Shown piece by piece: positions 47,723 to 55,527 of a stretch of 64,000 bases of DNA. The position numbers and the translations under genes are program-made. The first letter of the stretch is position 1, and every line of letters starts with the position of its first letter. The stretch lies in NCBI GenBank assembly GCA_030746555.1, contig JASLMK010000053.1, forward strand, positions 1 through 64,000, read 5' to 3'. The notes beneath the pieces were generated by a model, which worked only from the letters and a program-made list of their open reading frames with translations, made no database searches and was not told where the DNA came from. This DNA is from Planctomycetota bacterium. Lineage in GTDB: Bacteria; Planctomycetota; UBA1135; GCA-002686595.

Positions 47723-49510
47723 TCAACGAGGAGGCCTCGCCGGGCGGGCCAGGCCGGCTCCCTCCGTGCCCCCGGCGCCGCCGCGGCGCGGGTCGCTGCA
47801 GGCCGTGACCGTGCGGCCATCGACCCAGATGGCCTGGACGCTGCCGAAGCGGCGATCGACGGCCTGGACGGGGTGACCTCGCTCGACCAGGGCCTCGACG
47901 AGCCCGGCGTCCCAAGTGAACCCGGCGGTCGCCTCGAAGAGGGTCCGCGGCGGAGACCACTGCTGGTGCAGGCGCGGAGAGCGGACCGCGGTCCACAGCT
48001 CCTGCCCCCCCACGAGGGTGCGCAGCAGGACCTGCAGGGTGGCGGTGATGATCCGCGGCCCGCCCGGACTGCCGAGGACCAACCGAACGCGCCCGTCGGG
48101 ACCGAGCACGACCGTCGGGGACATCGACGAGAGCGGGCGTTTGCCGGGGCGAATGGCGTTGGCCGCCGAACCGACCAGGCCGAACATGTTGGGTGCGCCC
48201 GCGGAGATGGCGAAGTCGTCCAGTTCGTTGTTCAACAGGAAGCCGCAGCCCTGCACCATCGCCCCGCAGCCGAAGGAGGCGTTGAGGGTCGTGGTCATCG
48301 CCAATGCACCGCCCGCGCGGTCCACGACCGAGAGATGGGTCGTCTGTTCGGACTCCGCCGGCACGCTGGGTTCCCAGGGCGCCACCTGGGGATCGGCGCG
48401 CTCGCCGATCGCGACGCGCCGCGCGGCGATCCACCCGGGGGACAAGAGAGCGTCGGTGGGCACGGGGTAGAAGTCGGGATCACCCATGTGCCGGGCGCGG
48501 TCGGCGAACGCCTGGCGCATGGCCTCGATCCACCAGTGCACCGCTCGCTCGCCGGGATCCCCGCTCTCCGGGTCGAGCTCGCCCTCCAGGGGCAGGCCGT
48601 CGAGGACTCCGAGGACCGAGAGCACGACCGGACCTCCCGAACTCGGCGGCGGCATGGTCACGAGCTCGTGGCCGCGGAAGCGTCCCCGCAGGGCCGGCCG
48701 CTCGACGCTCCGGTAGGTGCTCAGGTCTTCGGGAGTCAGGGTGCCGGGCGCGGGCAGGCCCGCGCCGGGCACGGGCGTGCGCAGGACCTCGCGCACGACG
48801 GCCGCCGCGACCGAGCCGCGGTAGAACCCGTCCGGTCCCTCCCGCGCATAGCGCTCCAGAGTGCGCGCCAAGTCGGGCTGGACCAGGCGTTCCCCGGCTG
48901 CCAGGGGCGCGCCGCCGGGGTAGAAGACGGCTCGCGCCGCCGCGTTCATCTTCTCGAGGACCCGCGGGCGGGCGAGGTCACGGGCCAGCCAGGGATCGAC
49001 GGGGAAGCCCTCGCGCGCCAGACGAATCGCCGGCGCGACGAGTTCTGCGAAGGCCAGGCGGCCCGATCCCCGCCGCCTGTGCAGCTCGAAGAGGCCGTGG
49101 GGGGAGCCCGGGATTCCGATCGCCAGGGCGCCGCTGATCGAGCGCGCCGGCACGTGCTCGCCGGCCTCGTCGAGGTAGTGCGCCGGATCCGCCGAGCTCG
49201 GGGCCGTCTCCCTGAAGTCGAGGGCCCAGGCCTCGCCCGAGGGAGCGACGTGCACGGCGAACCCGCCGCCGCCGAGGTTCCCGGCCTGAGGCAGGCACAC
49301 GGCCAGGGCGAGGGCCGTAGCCACGGCGGCATCCGCCGCGTTCCCGCCGCGACCGAGCACCTCGAGGCCCACGGCGGTGGCGAGCGGGTGTTCGGACACG
49401 ACCGCCCCCTCCTCGAGGAGCACACCGCGGGGCGACTCCCCAGGGCCGGCGCAGGCGAGGAGCAGGCCCGCGGCCAGGCCTGGGAGCGAGAGCGTCGACG
49501 GGCGCGCCAC
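47723..49510 (-). CDS. ggt: Gamma-glutamyltransferase (lipoprotein form)
   Basis: This Ntn-hydrolase cleaves gamma-glutamyl bonds of glutathione and related peptides outside the cytoplasm. The 595-residue precursor has a lipobox (LAAGLLLAC, Cys20), the large-subunit opening VVSEHPLATAVGLEVL, GGNAADAAVA and GGGGFAVH. The self-cleavage nucleophile Thr lies in SEQTTHLSVVD (first Thr, near residue 390), and the small subunit contains MSPTVVLGPDGRVRLVLGSPGG. All catalytic landmarks are present. It ends 25 bases from the convergent zinc-ribbon gene and precedes no related glutathione gene. Confidence 0.93.
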   Translation of the reverse strand: MARPSTLSLPGLAAGLLLACAGPGESPRGVLLEEGAVVSEHPLATAVGLEVLGRGGNAADAAVATALALAVCLPQAGNLGGGGFAVHVAPSGEAWALDFRETAPSSADPAHYLDEAGEHVPARSISGALAIGIPGSPHGLFELHRRRGSGRLAFAELVAPAIRLAREGFPVDPWLARDLARPRVLEKMNAAARAVFYPGGAPLAAGERLVQPDLARTLERYAREGPDGFYRGSVAAAVVREVLRTPVPGAGLPAPGTLTPEDLSTYRSVERPALRGRFRGHELVTMPPPSSGGPVVLSVLGVLDGLPLEGELDPESGDPGERAVHWWIEAMRQAFADRARHMGDPDFYPVPTDALLSPGWIAARRVAIGERADPQVAPWEPSVPAESEQTTHLSVVDRAGGALAMTTTLNASFGCGAMVQGCGFLLNNELDDFAISAGAPNMFGLVGSAANAIRPGKRPLSSMSPTVVLGPDGRVRLVLGSPGGPRIITATLQVLLRTLVGGQELWTAVRSPRLHQQWSPPRTLFEATAGFTWDAGLVEALVERGHPVQAVDRRFGSVQAIWVDGRTVTACSDPRRGGAGGTEGAGLARPARPPR

Positions 49511-49516
49511 CGGGGC

Positions 49517-49768
49517 TCAGAAGCCGGGCGCTTCGTCCGTCTCCGCGATGTCCTCGACCTTCACGCCCCTCTCACGCAGGTACTCGATGGCCTCGTCGAT
49601 CGCGTCGTCGGCGCCGTCGATCTCCACCGCGACCAGGGCGACCTTGTCGGTGATGCTCGCCGCCCGGATGTTGGGGATCACGGCGAAACGCTCCCCGAGG
49701 GTGTGGCTGATGATGGGCTCGGAGATCAGCTCCTGGGGAAAGGTACAGAAGATCTTCTTGGGGCTCAT
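49517..49768 (-). CDS. NIL-domain protein (free-standing)
   Basis: This 83-residue product (MSPKKIFCTFPQELISEPII onward) has the beta-alpha-beta ferredoxin-like pattern of the NIL domain, with FAVIPNIRAASITDKVALVAVEIDG at its centre. NIL domains are known at the C-terminus of methionine ABC ATPases, where they bind methionine and regulate transport, and in some ferredoxins. Here it stands alone, six bases after the ggt start region in the same direction. The function is not known; a small-molecule-binding regulator is plausible. Confidence 0.7.
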   Translation of the reverse strand: MSPKKIFCTFPQELISEPIISHTLGERFAVIPNIRAASITDKVALVAVEIDGADDAIDEAIEYLRERGVKVEDIAETDEAPGF

Positions 49769-49822
49769 CGCGACCCCATCCCAACAAAATCCCCCCCCGT
49801 ACCGCAAGGGAGAGACGCGGGG

Positions 49823-50473
49823 TCAGCGCGCGGCTCGCAGGCGGGCGAGACCGGCGAGGGCGGCGCCCAACAGCAGCAGGGACGGCGCGGCGACAGGAGC
49901 ACGCCAGGGTCCGCGCAGCTGGGGTCCGATGTCCATCGTGCCGACGGGGCCGTAGACCTCGGGATGACGCATGAAGTCCAGCCCTGCGCACTCCGTGACG
50001 ACCGCCACCGGAGAGAGGTCGAGCAGGCGCGCCGCCACCCGCGGCGGCCAGGGTCGCGCAAGGCGCCCGCCTCCTCCGGGAAGGCAGGCCAACAACCCCG
50101 TGAGCAACAGGGCCGCGCACGCCAGCCGCACGGCGTGCCGGCCGGAGAGGCGACCGGCGCCCCAGCCCAATCCGAAGAGCCCGGCCAGCGCCCACCAGGC
50201 TCCGGTGGGGTCGGGCAGGGCGGCGCCGGCGCGCAGGGAGGCGGCCGACACGGCGGGCCACCAGGGCAGACAGACCAGAGGCGCCGTCGTCGCCGGCAGG
50301 AGGGCTCCGGCGAGGACTCCCAGGGCCGGGGCGGACAGGGCCGCCCAAGCGAGCACGGCGACGGGGTCGAAGGTCGCTCCGCGGGACGGAGCGAGCCCGA
50401 GCAGGCCTGCGCAGGACAGGACCACGAGGGTGAGGGCCTCGCGCCTGTGGACGGTGGGAGGGGGCGGGTCCAT
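49823..50473 (-). CDS. Integral membrane protein of unknown function
   Basis: The 216-residue product is hydrophobic, with about five to six membrane helices (ALTLVVLSCAGLLGLAP, AVLAWAALSAPALGVLAGALL, ALAGLFGLGWGAG, ACAALLLTGLLACLP and a C-terminal LLLLGAALAGLARL), separated by Pro/Gly/Arg-rich loops. I do not recognise the family. It is divergent from the sugar-isomerase gene. Confidence 0.55.
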   Translation of the reverse strand: MDPPPPTVHRREALTLVVLSCAGLLGLAPSRGATFDPVAVLAWAALSAPALGVLAGALLPATTAPLVCLPWWPAVSAASLRAGAALPDPTGAWWALAGLFGLGWGAGRLSGRHAVRLACAALLLTGLLACLPGGGGRLARPWPPRVAARLLDLSPVAVVTECAGLDFMRHPEVYGPVGTMDIGPQLRGPWRAPVAAPSLLLLGAALAGLARLRAAR

Positions 50474-50512
50474 GGGAGCGACCGACGCGTCCGGAGCGGG
50501 TCGCCGACCCTT

Positions 50513-50518
50513 TATACT
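50513..50518 (+). promoter_or_regulatory. Possible -10 box for the isomerase gene
   Basis: TATACT in the 71-base divergent gap matches the -10 consensus at five of six positions and lies 27 bases before the ATG at 50545. The -35 region is weak. Confidence 0.3.
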
Positions 50519-50544
50519 GCCCGGAGGCCGCTCACCCCATCGTC

Positions 50545-51444
50545 ATGCTCCAGCCCCTCGACCGTCGCGAGCTCTGTCGCTCAGCCGTCGCCCTCTCCCT
50601 CTGGGGCTTCGTCGACCCCCAGTTCCCGCCCCCTCCGCGGCCCGAGCGCCTCGACCTCGCCGCACGGCTCTCGATGGCGCCTCCCGAGGGTTCCCTGGAG
50701 GAGAGGTTTGCCCTCCTGAAGGCGGCCGGGTTCGTCGGCGTGGAGCTCGACTACTCCGACGATCTCGATCCCCGCGAGGTCGTCGAGGCCTCGGGCGCGA
50801 CCGGGCTGACGGTCCACGGTCTGCGCGACGCCCAGGCCCTCGCCCATCCCCTCTCGAGCGACGACCCCAACGTGCGCACCCGCGGGCGCGAGACCCTGGA
50901 GCGGGCCCTGCGCTTCTGCAAGGCCGTCGGCGGCAGCGGAGTCGGCTTGCTCCCCGGAGAGGTCACCGCGGAGATCTCCTACGCCAGAGCCTGGAACCAC
51001 GCGCGGGTCGAGCTCGCCGCCACCGCCCCCCTGGCCGAGTCCCTCGGCCTGCGGATCGGCCTCGAGAACGGCCCCAACCGCTTCCTGCTCAGCCCCCTGG
51101 AGGCGGCGCGCTTCGTGGACGAGCTCGCCAGCCCCGTCTTCGGCTGGCACCTCGACGTCGCCTGGTCCCTGGCTCTCTCCTGGCCCCAGCACTGGATCCA
51201 CGTCCTCGGCGAGCGCCTGCTGAAGGTCGAACTGGCCGACTTCAGCCAGGCCGCCAGCGAGAGCGCGGGCTTCAGCAAGGGCTTCGAGGTCGCCCTGGGC
51301 CAGGGCGACTGCCAGTGGGAGCCGTTCCTGGAAGCCCTGGCCCACGCGCGCTACCGCGGCTGGGTCACGCTCGACGTCCCCGGAGGAGACGCCGGTCACC
51401 TGGGGTCGGTGGTGCGCACCGCGACCGAGCTCCTGGGCCGCTGA
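50545..51444 (+). CDS. Sugar phosphate isomerase/epimerase family protein
   Basis: The 299-residue product is a xylose-isomerase-like TIM barrel. Features are AAGFVGVELDYSDDLD, ATGLTVHGLRDAQ, a Glu metal site in IGLENGPNRF, GWHLDVAWSL, KVELADF and GDCQWEPFLEAL. The N-terminus (DRRELCRSAVALSLWGF) resembles a Tat signal, and planctomycete members of this family are often exported by Tat. The substrate is unknown. It sits alone between a divergent membrane protein gene and the KamA-like gene. Confidence 0.82.
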   Translation: MLQPLDRRELCRSAVALSLWGFVDPQFPPPPRPERLDLAARLSMAPPEGSLEERFALLKAAGFVGVELDYSDDLDPREVVEASGATGLTVHGLRDAQALAHPLSSDDPNVRTRGRETLERALRFCKAVGGSGVGLLPGEVTAEISYARAWNHARVELAATAPLAESLGLRIGLENGPNRFLLSPLEAARFVDELASPVFGWHLDVAWSLALSWPQHWIHVLGERLLKVELADFSQAASESAGFSKGFEVALGQGDCQWEPFLEALAHARYRGWVTLDVPGGDAGHLGSVVRTATELLGR

Positions 51445-51590
51445 GGGCCGTTCGGGCACGTCCGGGGGGCCTCGTCCTGGCCTGCCCCCTCCCAGAGGCC
51501 TAGAATGGAGGATCCCTCGCCGCGTAGGGACGTCTCCCAGACGCCCTCCGCGCACCGGCCCTCCGCCGCGGGCCACCGGCCACAACGCCC

Positions 51591-53000
51591 ATGAAGGACC
51601 AACCCGCTCTCCCCGACCGCGCCTGGCCCCGAGCAGAGGGGTCATGGGGGCGGAGCCTGCGGATCTTCACCGAGCGGGACATCGAGCGCATCCCCGCCTT
51701 GCAGCGCCTGCCGCGGGAGCAGCGCTTCGCAATGCGGGTCGTCGCGCGCGTCCTGCCGTTCCGGGTGAACGAGTACGTGATCGAGGAGCTGATCGACTGG
51801 GAGCGGGTCCCCACGGATCCGGTCTTCCAGCTCACCTTCCCCCAACCGGGGATGCTCGATCCGGCTGACTTCGAGCGGGTTGCCCACGCCCTGCGCCGCG
51901 ACCTGCCCCGTCCGGAGGTGGACGCCCTCGCCCACGAGATCCGCGCCGGCCTGAACCCCCATCCCTCCGGTCAGCAGGAGCTGAACGTCCCGCGCCTCGA
52001 CGGGCTCCCCCTCGATGGGATGCAGCACAAGTACCGCGAGACGGTCCTGTTCTTCCCCAGCCAGGGCCAGACCTGCCACTCCTATTGCACCTTCTGCTTC
52101 CGCTGGGCGCAGTTCGTCGGCGACCAGGACCTGCGCTTCGCCTCCCGGGAGGCACAGACGCTCCACACCTACCTCAAGCAACAGCGCGAGGTCACCGACT
52201 TGTTGATCACCGGCGGCGATCCGATGGTCATGAAGGCACGGCACATGGAGCGCTACCTCGAGCCCCTGTTGGGCCCGGGACTCGAGCACGTCCGCAACGT
52301 GCGCATCGGGACCAAGTCCCTGTCGTTCTGGCCCCAGCGCTACGTCGAGGACGCCGACGCGGACGAGCTCCTCGGCCTGCTCGAGCGCCTGGTCGAGGGC
52401 GGCCGGCACGTGGCCTTGATGATCCACCAGAACCACGCGCAGGAGCTCCGCACGCCGATGGCCGAGGAGGCGATCCGGCGCGTGCGCGAAACGGGCGCGG
52501 TCATCCGCTCCCAGAGTCCGGTCCTGGCGCACGTGAACGACGACGCCGCGAGCTGGAGCGAGCTCTGGCGCCGGCAGGTGCGCCTGGGGATCGTCCCCTA
52601 CTACATGTTCGTCGAACGCGACACGGGAGCGCGCCGCTACTTCGAGCTGCCCCTCGCCCGCGCCTTCGAGATCTACAGCGCAGCGATGGCGAACGTCTCG
52701 GGCCTGGCCCGCACGGCGCGCGGTCCCTCGATGAGCGCCGCCCCCGGCAAGGTGGAGGTCAACGGCGTGAGCGAGATCGCCGGGGAACGGGTGTTCTCCC
52801 TGCGCTTCCTCCAGGCGCGGGATCCGGCCTGGCTGCACCGCCCCTTCCACGCGACCTTCGATCCGACCGCCACCTGGCTCGACGACCTGAAGCCGGCCTG
52901 GGGCGAGGAGAGCTTCTTCTGGGAGGAGGACTTCGCCGCCTTCCGTCGTCGGCGCGAGATGCACTCGATGACGGCCGTCGCCGACGGCTGCGAGGCCTGA
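51591..53000 (+). CDS. KamA-like radical SAM aminomutase
   Basis: The 469-residue product belongs to the lysine 2,3-aminomutase-related radical SAM group. The cluster-binding motif is Cys162-x3-Cys166-x2-Cys169 (TCHSYCTFCFRW), followed by the family ITGGDPM, NVRIGTKSL and MIHQNHAQEL. A candidate PLP-binding Lys lies in SAAPGKVEVNG (about residue 383), placed as in KamA. The motif CTFC differs from the CRHC of canonical KamA, so the substrate may be another amino acid or a peptide residue. No EF-P gene is adjacent, so an EpmB role is not supported. TAGAAT at 51501-51506 could be a -10 box. Confidence 0.82.
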   Translation: MKDQPALPDRAWPRAEGSWGRSLRIFTERDIERIPALQRLPREQRFAMRVVARVLPFRVNEYVIEELIDWERVPTDPVFQLTFPQPGMLDPADFERVAHALRRDLPRPEVDALAHEIRAGLNPHPSGQQELNVPRLDGLPLDGMQHKYRETVLFFPSQGQTCHSYCTFCFRWAQFVGDQDLRFASREAQTLHTYLKQQREVTDLLITGGDPMVMKARHMERYLEPLLGPGLEHVRNVRIGTKSLSFWPQRYVEDADADELLGLLERLVEGGRHVALMIHQNHAQELRTPMAEEAIRRVRETGAVIRSQSPVLAHVNDDAASWSELWRRQVRLGIVPYYMFVERDTGARRYFELPLARAFEIYSAAMANVSGLARTARGPSMSAAPGKVEVNGVSEIAGERVFSLRFLQARDPAWLHRPFHATFDPTATWLDDLKPAWGEESFFWEEDFAAFRRRREMHSMTAVADGCEA

Positions 53001-53045
53001 ACCCAGCCCTCACCGCCGCGCCTCCGAGCGCCCCTCGGCGCCCTC

Positions 53046-54380
53046 TCAGGGAGCGTGGGCCTCCAGCCAGTCTGCGACGAGGCCGGTCGCGCAGCGCAGG
53101 CCGACCTCGATCGCCCCCTCGTCGGGAGCGAAGGTCGGCGTGTGGATGCGGCCCGGCGGCTCGGTGCCGGGCAGGGTGGTGCCCAGGAAGAAGTAGCAAC
53201 CGGGGACTTCCCGGGCGAAGAAGGCGAAGTCCTCGCCACCCATGTGAGGGCGCTCGACGCGCAGGTGCTCCTCTCCGACGACGCGGGCGAGGGAGGCGCG
53301 CACCCCTACGAGCAGCTCGGGATCGTTGACGGTCACGGGGGTGACGCGCTCGATCGTGACCTCGGCCCGCGCCCCCATGGCCGCGGCCGTGCCCTCGGCA
53401 ACCTCCCGGATGCGCCGGTGGACCCGCTCCTGGACGCCTTCGTCGTGCGTCCGCACGGTCCCCAACAGCTCGGCCGTCGCCGGGATGATGTTGAAGCGGT
53501 TCCCGGCGTCGAACTTGCCGATCGTCACGACGACCCGCTCGTGGGTGCTGACGGTCCGCGAGGCGATCGTCTGCAAGGCCAGGACCACGCCGCTGGCCGC
53601 GACGATGGGGTCGACGCCGTCCTCGGGGTAGGCCCCGTGGGCCTGGCGGCCGTGGACTTCGATCTTCAGGCGATCGACGGCGGCCATGACGCCGCCCGGC
53701 ATGGCGGCCACCGAGCCGACCGGGAGGCTGGGGCTGACGTGCAGTCCGAAGACCGCCTCGGGCCGGTGCGGCTCGAAGGCGCCCTCGGCCAGCATGCGCG
53801 CCGCGCCGTGCAGGCCCGGACCCGGATGGCCCTCCTCCGCCGGCTGGAACAGGAACAGAACGGCCCCCCGCAGGCGCTCGCGGACGTCCTTCCGCGCCAG
53901 GACGGTCGCCGCCCCAAGGGCCACGGCGGTGTGCACGTCGTGGCCGCAGGCGTGCATCACGCCGACCTGGGCGCCCCCCCACTCGTCGGTGACGCGGCTG
54001 GCGTAGGGCAGACCCGTGGCCTCGGTGACCGGCAGGGCGTCCATGTCGGCGCGCCAGGCGCACAGCGCCCCGGGCCGACCGCCGCGCAGGAGCGCGACGA
54101 CACCCGTGCCCCCCACACCCGTGCGCACCTCCAGGCCGAGGCTCTCGAGCTGGCGGGCGACCAGGGACGCCGTGCGCTCCTCCCGCTCTCCGAGCTCGGG
54201 GTGGGCGTGGATGTCCCGACGCCAGGCCACGGTCGCCTCCAGGCTCTCGGCGACCGCGCGCTCGAGGCGTGCGCGGAGGTCGTCGGGATCGGCGGCGGGC
54301 GCCCGGCCCGCGAGGAGGAGCAGGAGGGAGGCACCGCACAGAGCGGCGGGGCGGAGCGATCGGGCAGGGGCGGGGAGCAT
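53046..54380 (-). CDS. Exported M20-family amidohydrolase
   Basis: The 444-residue metal-dependent hydrolase (M20D, IAA-amino-acid or N-acyl-amino-acid amidohydrolase type) has a signal peptide (AALCGASLLLLLAGRAPA), WRRDIHAHPELGEREERTASL, the metal-binding ACGHDVHTA, QPAEEG, a dimerisation domain with HGRQAHGAYPEDGVDP, and a late ligand in PHMGGEDFAFF. The metal ligand set is complete by inspection. It should cleave N-acyl or amide bonds outside the cytoplasm; the substrate cannot be told. It ends close to the KamA-like gene, which converges with it. Confidence 0.9.
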   Translation of the reverse strand: MLPAPARSLRPAALCGASLLLLLAGRAPAADPDDLRARLERAVAESLEATVAWRRDIHAHPELGEREERTASLVARQLESLGLEVRTGVGGTGVVALLRGGRPGALCAWRADMDALPVTEATGLPYASRVTDEWGGAQVGVMHACGHDVHTAVALGAATVLARKDVRERLRGAVLFLFQPAEEGHPGPGLHGAARMLAEGAFEPHRPEAVFGLHVSPSLPVGSVAAMPGGVMAAVDRLKIEVHGRQAHGAYPEDGVDPIVAASGVVLALQTIASRTVSTHERVVVTIGKFDAGNRFNIIPATAELLGTVRTHDEGVQERVHRRIREVAEGTAAAMGARAEVTIERVTPVTVNDPELLVGVRASLARVVGEEHLRVERPHMGGEDFAFFAREVPGCYFFLGTTLPGTEPPGRIHTPTFAPDEGAIEVGLRCATGLVADWLEAHAP

Positions 54381-54477
54381 GGGAGGATTCTCCGGGGAGA
54401 GGGGATCGGCGCGTTCCCCGCTGGCGGCGGGTGCGCGGAAGGTACCCCATGCCCGACAGCCGCCTCAACAAGTGCGG

Positions 54478-54512
54478 ACGGCGCCGGGGAGCACGTGAGC
54501 CCCCGGCGCCGT
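54478..54512. terminator. Perfect 12-bp hairpin, likely terminator
   Basis: ACGGCGCCGGGG (54478-54489) pairs perfectly with CCCCGGCGCCGT (54501-54512) around an 11-base loop. It lies 23 bases beyond the stop of the minus-strand EF-hand gene, as expected for its transcription end, and upstream of the M20 gene. The U-tract is missing, so it may stop polymerase with a factor or protect the mRNA 3-prime end. Confidence 0.55.
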
Positions 54513-54534
54513 GTGGCTGAAGGAACCCGGCAGG

Positions 54535-55302
54535 TCAGCGTCGGTCCGCGCGTCCCTGGGGTGCGCGCCTCGCGCGCGGGGCGGGCACGGACCTCTCGAC
54601 ACGGGCGCGGGCGCGGGCGCGGACCTTGGCGGGCTTGCGCTGCGGACCGTGCCCACGGGCACGGGGTCCGCGCTCCCGGGGGTCGCCGACCCGCTTGTCG
54701 GCCCGCCGCGGGTCGACTCGGCGGCGGTCCCCGCGGACGCGCTCCTCGTTCCCCCGGTCGATGCCGCCCCCGGGCCCTTGCGCCTTGCGCACGCGCGCCC
54801 AGTGGGCGCGCGCCTTGGTCGCTTCCGCGCCGTCGAGGCGACCGTCACCGTCTGCGTCGAAGCGCTCGAGGAGCGCCTGGTGGAGCGGCGAGCCCGCCTT
54901 GGGGCGCTTGACACCGTCCTGTTTCTTGCGGGCCTGGGGGTTCCGCGCATCCTTGCCCGCGCCGTCGCCGCCCTTGCGCGCTCCACCAACGCCCCGTTCG
55001 GGTTTGCTCCCGACCCGGGCGCCGCGCAGCCTGGCCCAGGCCTCGCGTGCGGCCGCCGCCTCCTGACCGTTGAGCTTTCCGTCTTTGTCGAGGTCGTGGC
55101 GCTCGATGAGCTGCAGCAGGCGGCCGCGCACCGCCTCTTCCGCCTGGGGAGCGGCTCTGCGGCCCGGCCGGTCCCGCTCGGCGCGAACGCGCTCGGAACG
55201 AGGGCCGAAGCGCTCCATGATGCCGGGCTTGACCTGGGCTTGCGCCGCGGTCGCGAAGAGGGAGAGGGTGCCTGCCGCGCAGGCGAGTGCGAAGGGTCTC
55301 AT
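54535..55302 (-). CDS. Exported EF-hand protein with very basic C-terminus
   Basis: The 255-residue product starts at ATG 55302, ending its signal in ATAAQAQ. Two EF-hand loops are clear: DLDKDGKLNGQE and DADGDGRLDGAE. The rest is Arg/Lys/Pro/Gly-rich (for example RARGHGPQRKPAKVRARARA), so the mature protein is strongly basic. Calcium binding is supported by the loops; the partner is unknown. Small EF-hand exported proteins are frequent in planctomycetes. Confidence 0.75.
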   Translation of the reverse strand: MRPFALACAAGTLSLFATAAQAQVKPGIMERFGPRSERVRAERDRPGRRAAPQAEEAVRGRLLQLIERHDLDKDGKLNGQEAAAAREAWARLRGARVGSKPERGVGGARKGGDGAGKDARNPQARKKQDGVKRPKAGSPLHQALLERFDADGDGRLDGAEATKARAHWARVRKAQGPGGGIDRGNEERVRGDRRRVDPRRADKRVGDPRERGPRARGHGPQRKPAKVRARARARVERSVPAPRARRAPQGRADRR

Positions 55303-55527
55303 GCCGAGTGCTTTCTTCCGTCTGTCTTGGATCCGGCGTCCGCCACCCTCGGTCTCACACGGGGGTCGGGGCGAAGGCGCTGCGGATCGGGGCAAAGGTC
55401 TCAGGGATCGAGGCGAAGCAGACCGCACAGGGAACCCATCGCCAGGATGCCCTCACGAACCCTATCCCATTCCCGCGGTTCCGGCGGAATCGAGCGGCTG
55501 CGCGGGAGCGGGAGGCGCCCGCCACCG

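Noticed and set aside
51591-53000. EF-P lysylation enzyme EpmB
   Set aside because: There is no efp or epmA gene nearby, and the protein is longer and has a different cluster motif; only membership in the wider KamA group is supported.
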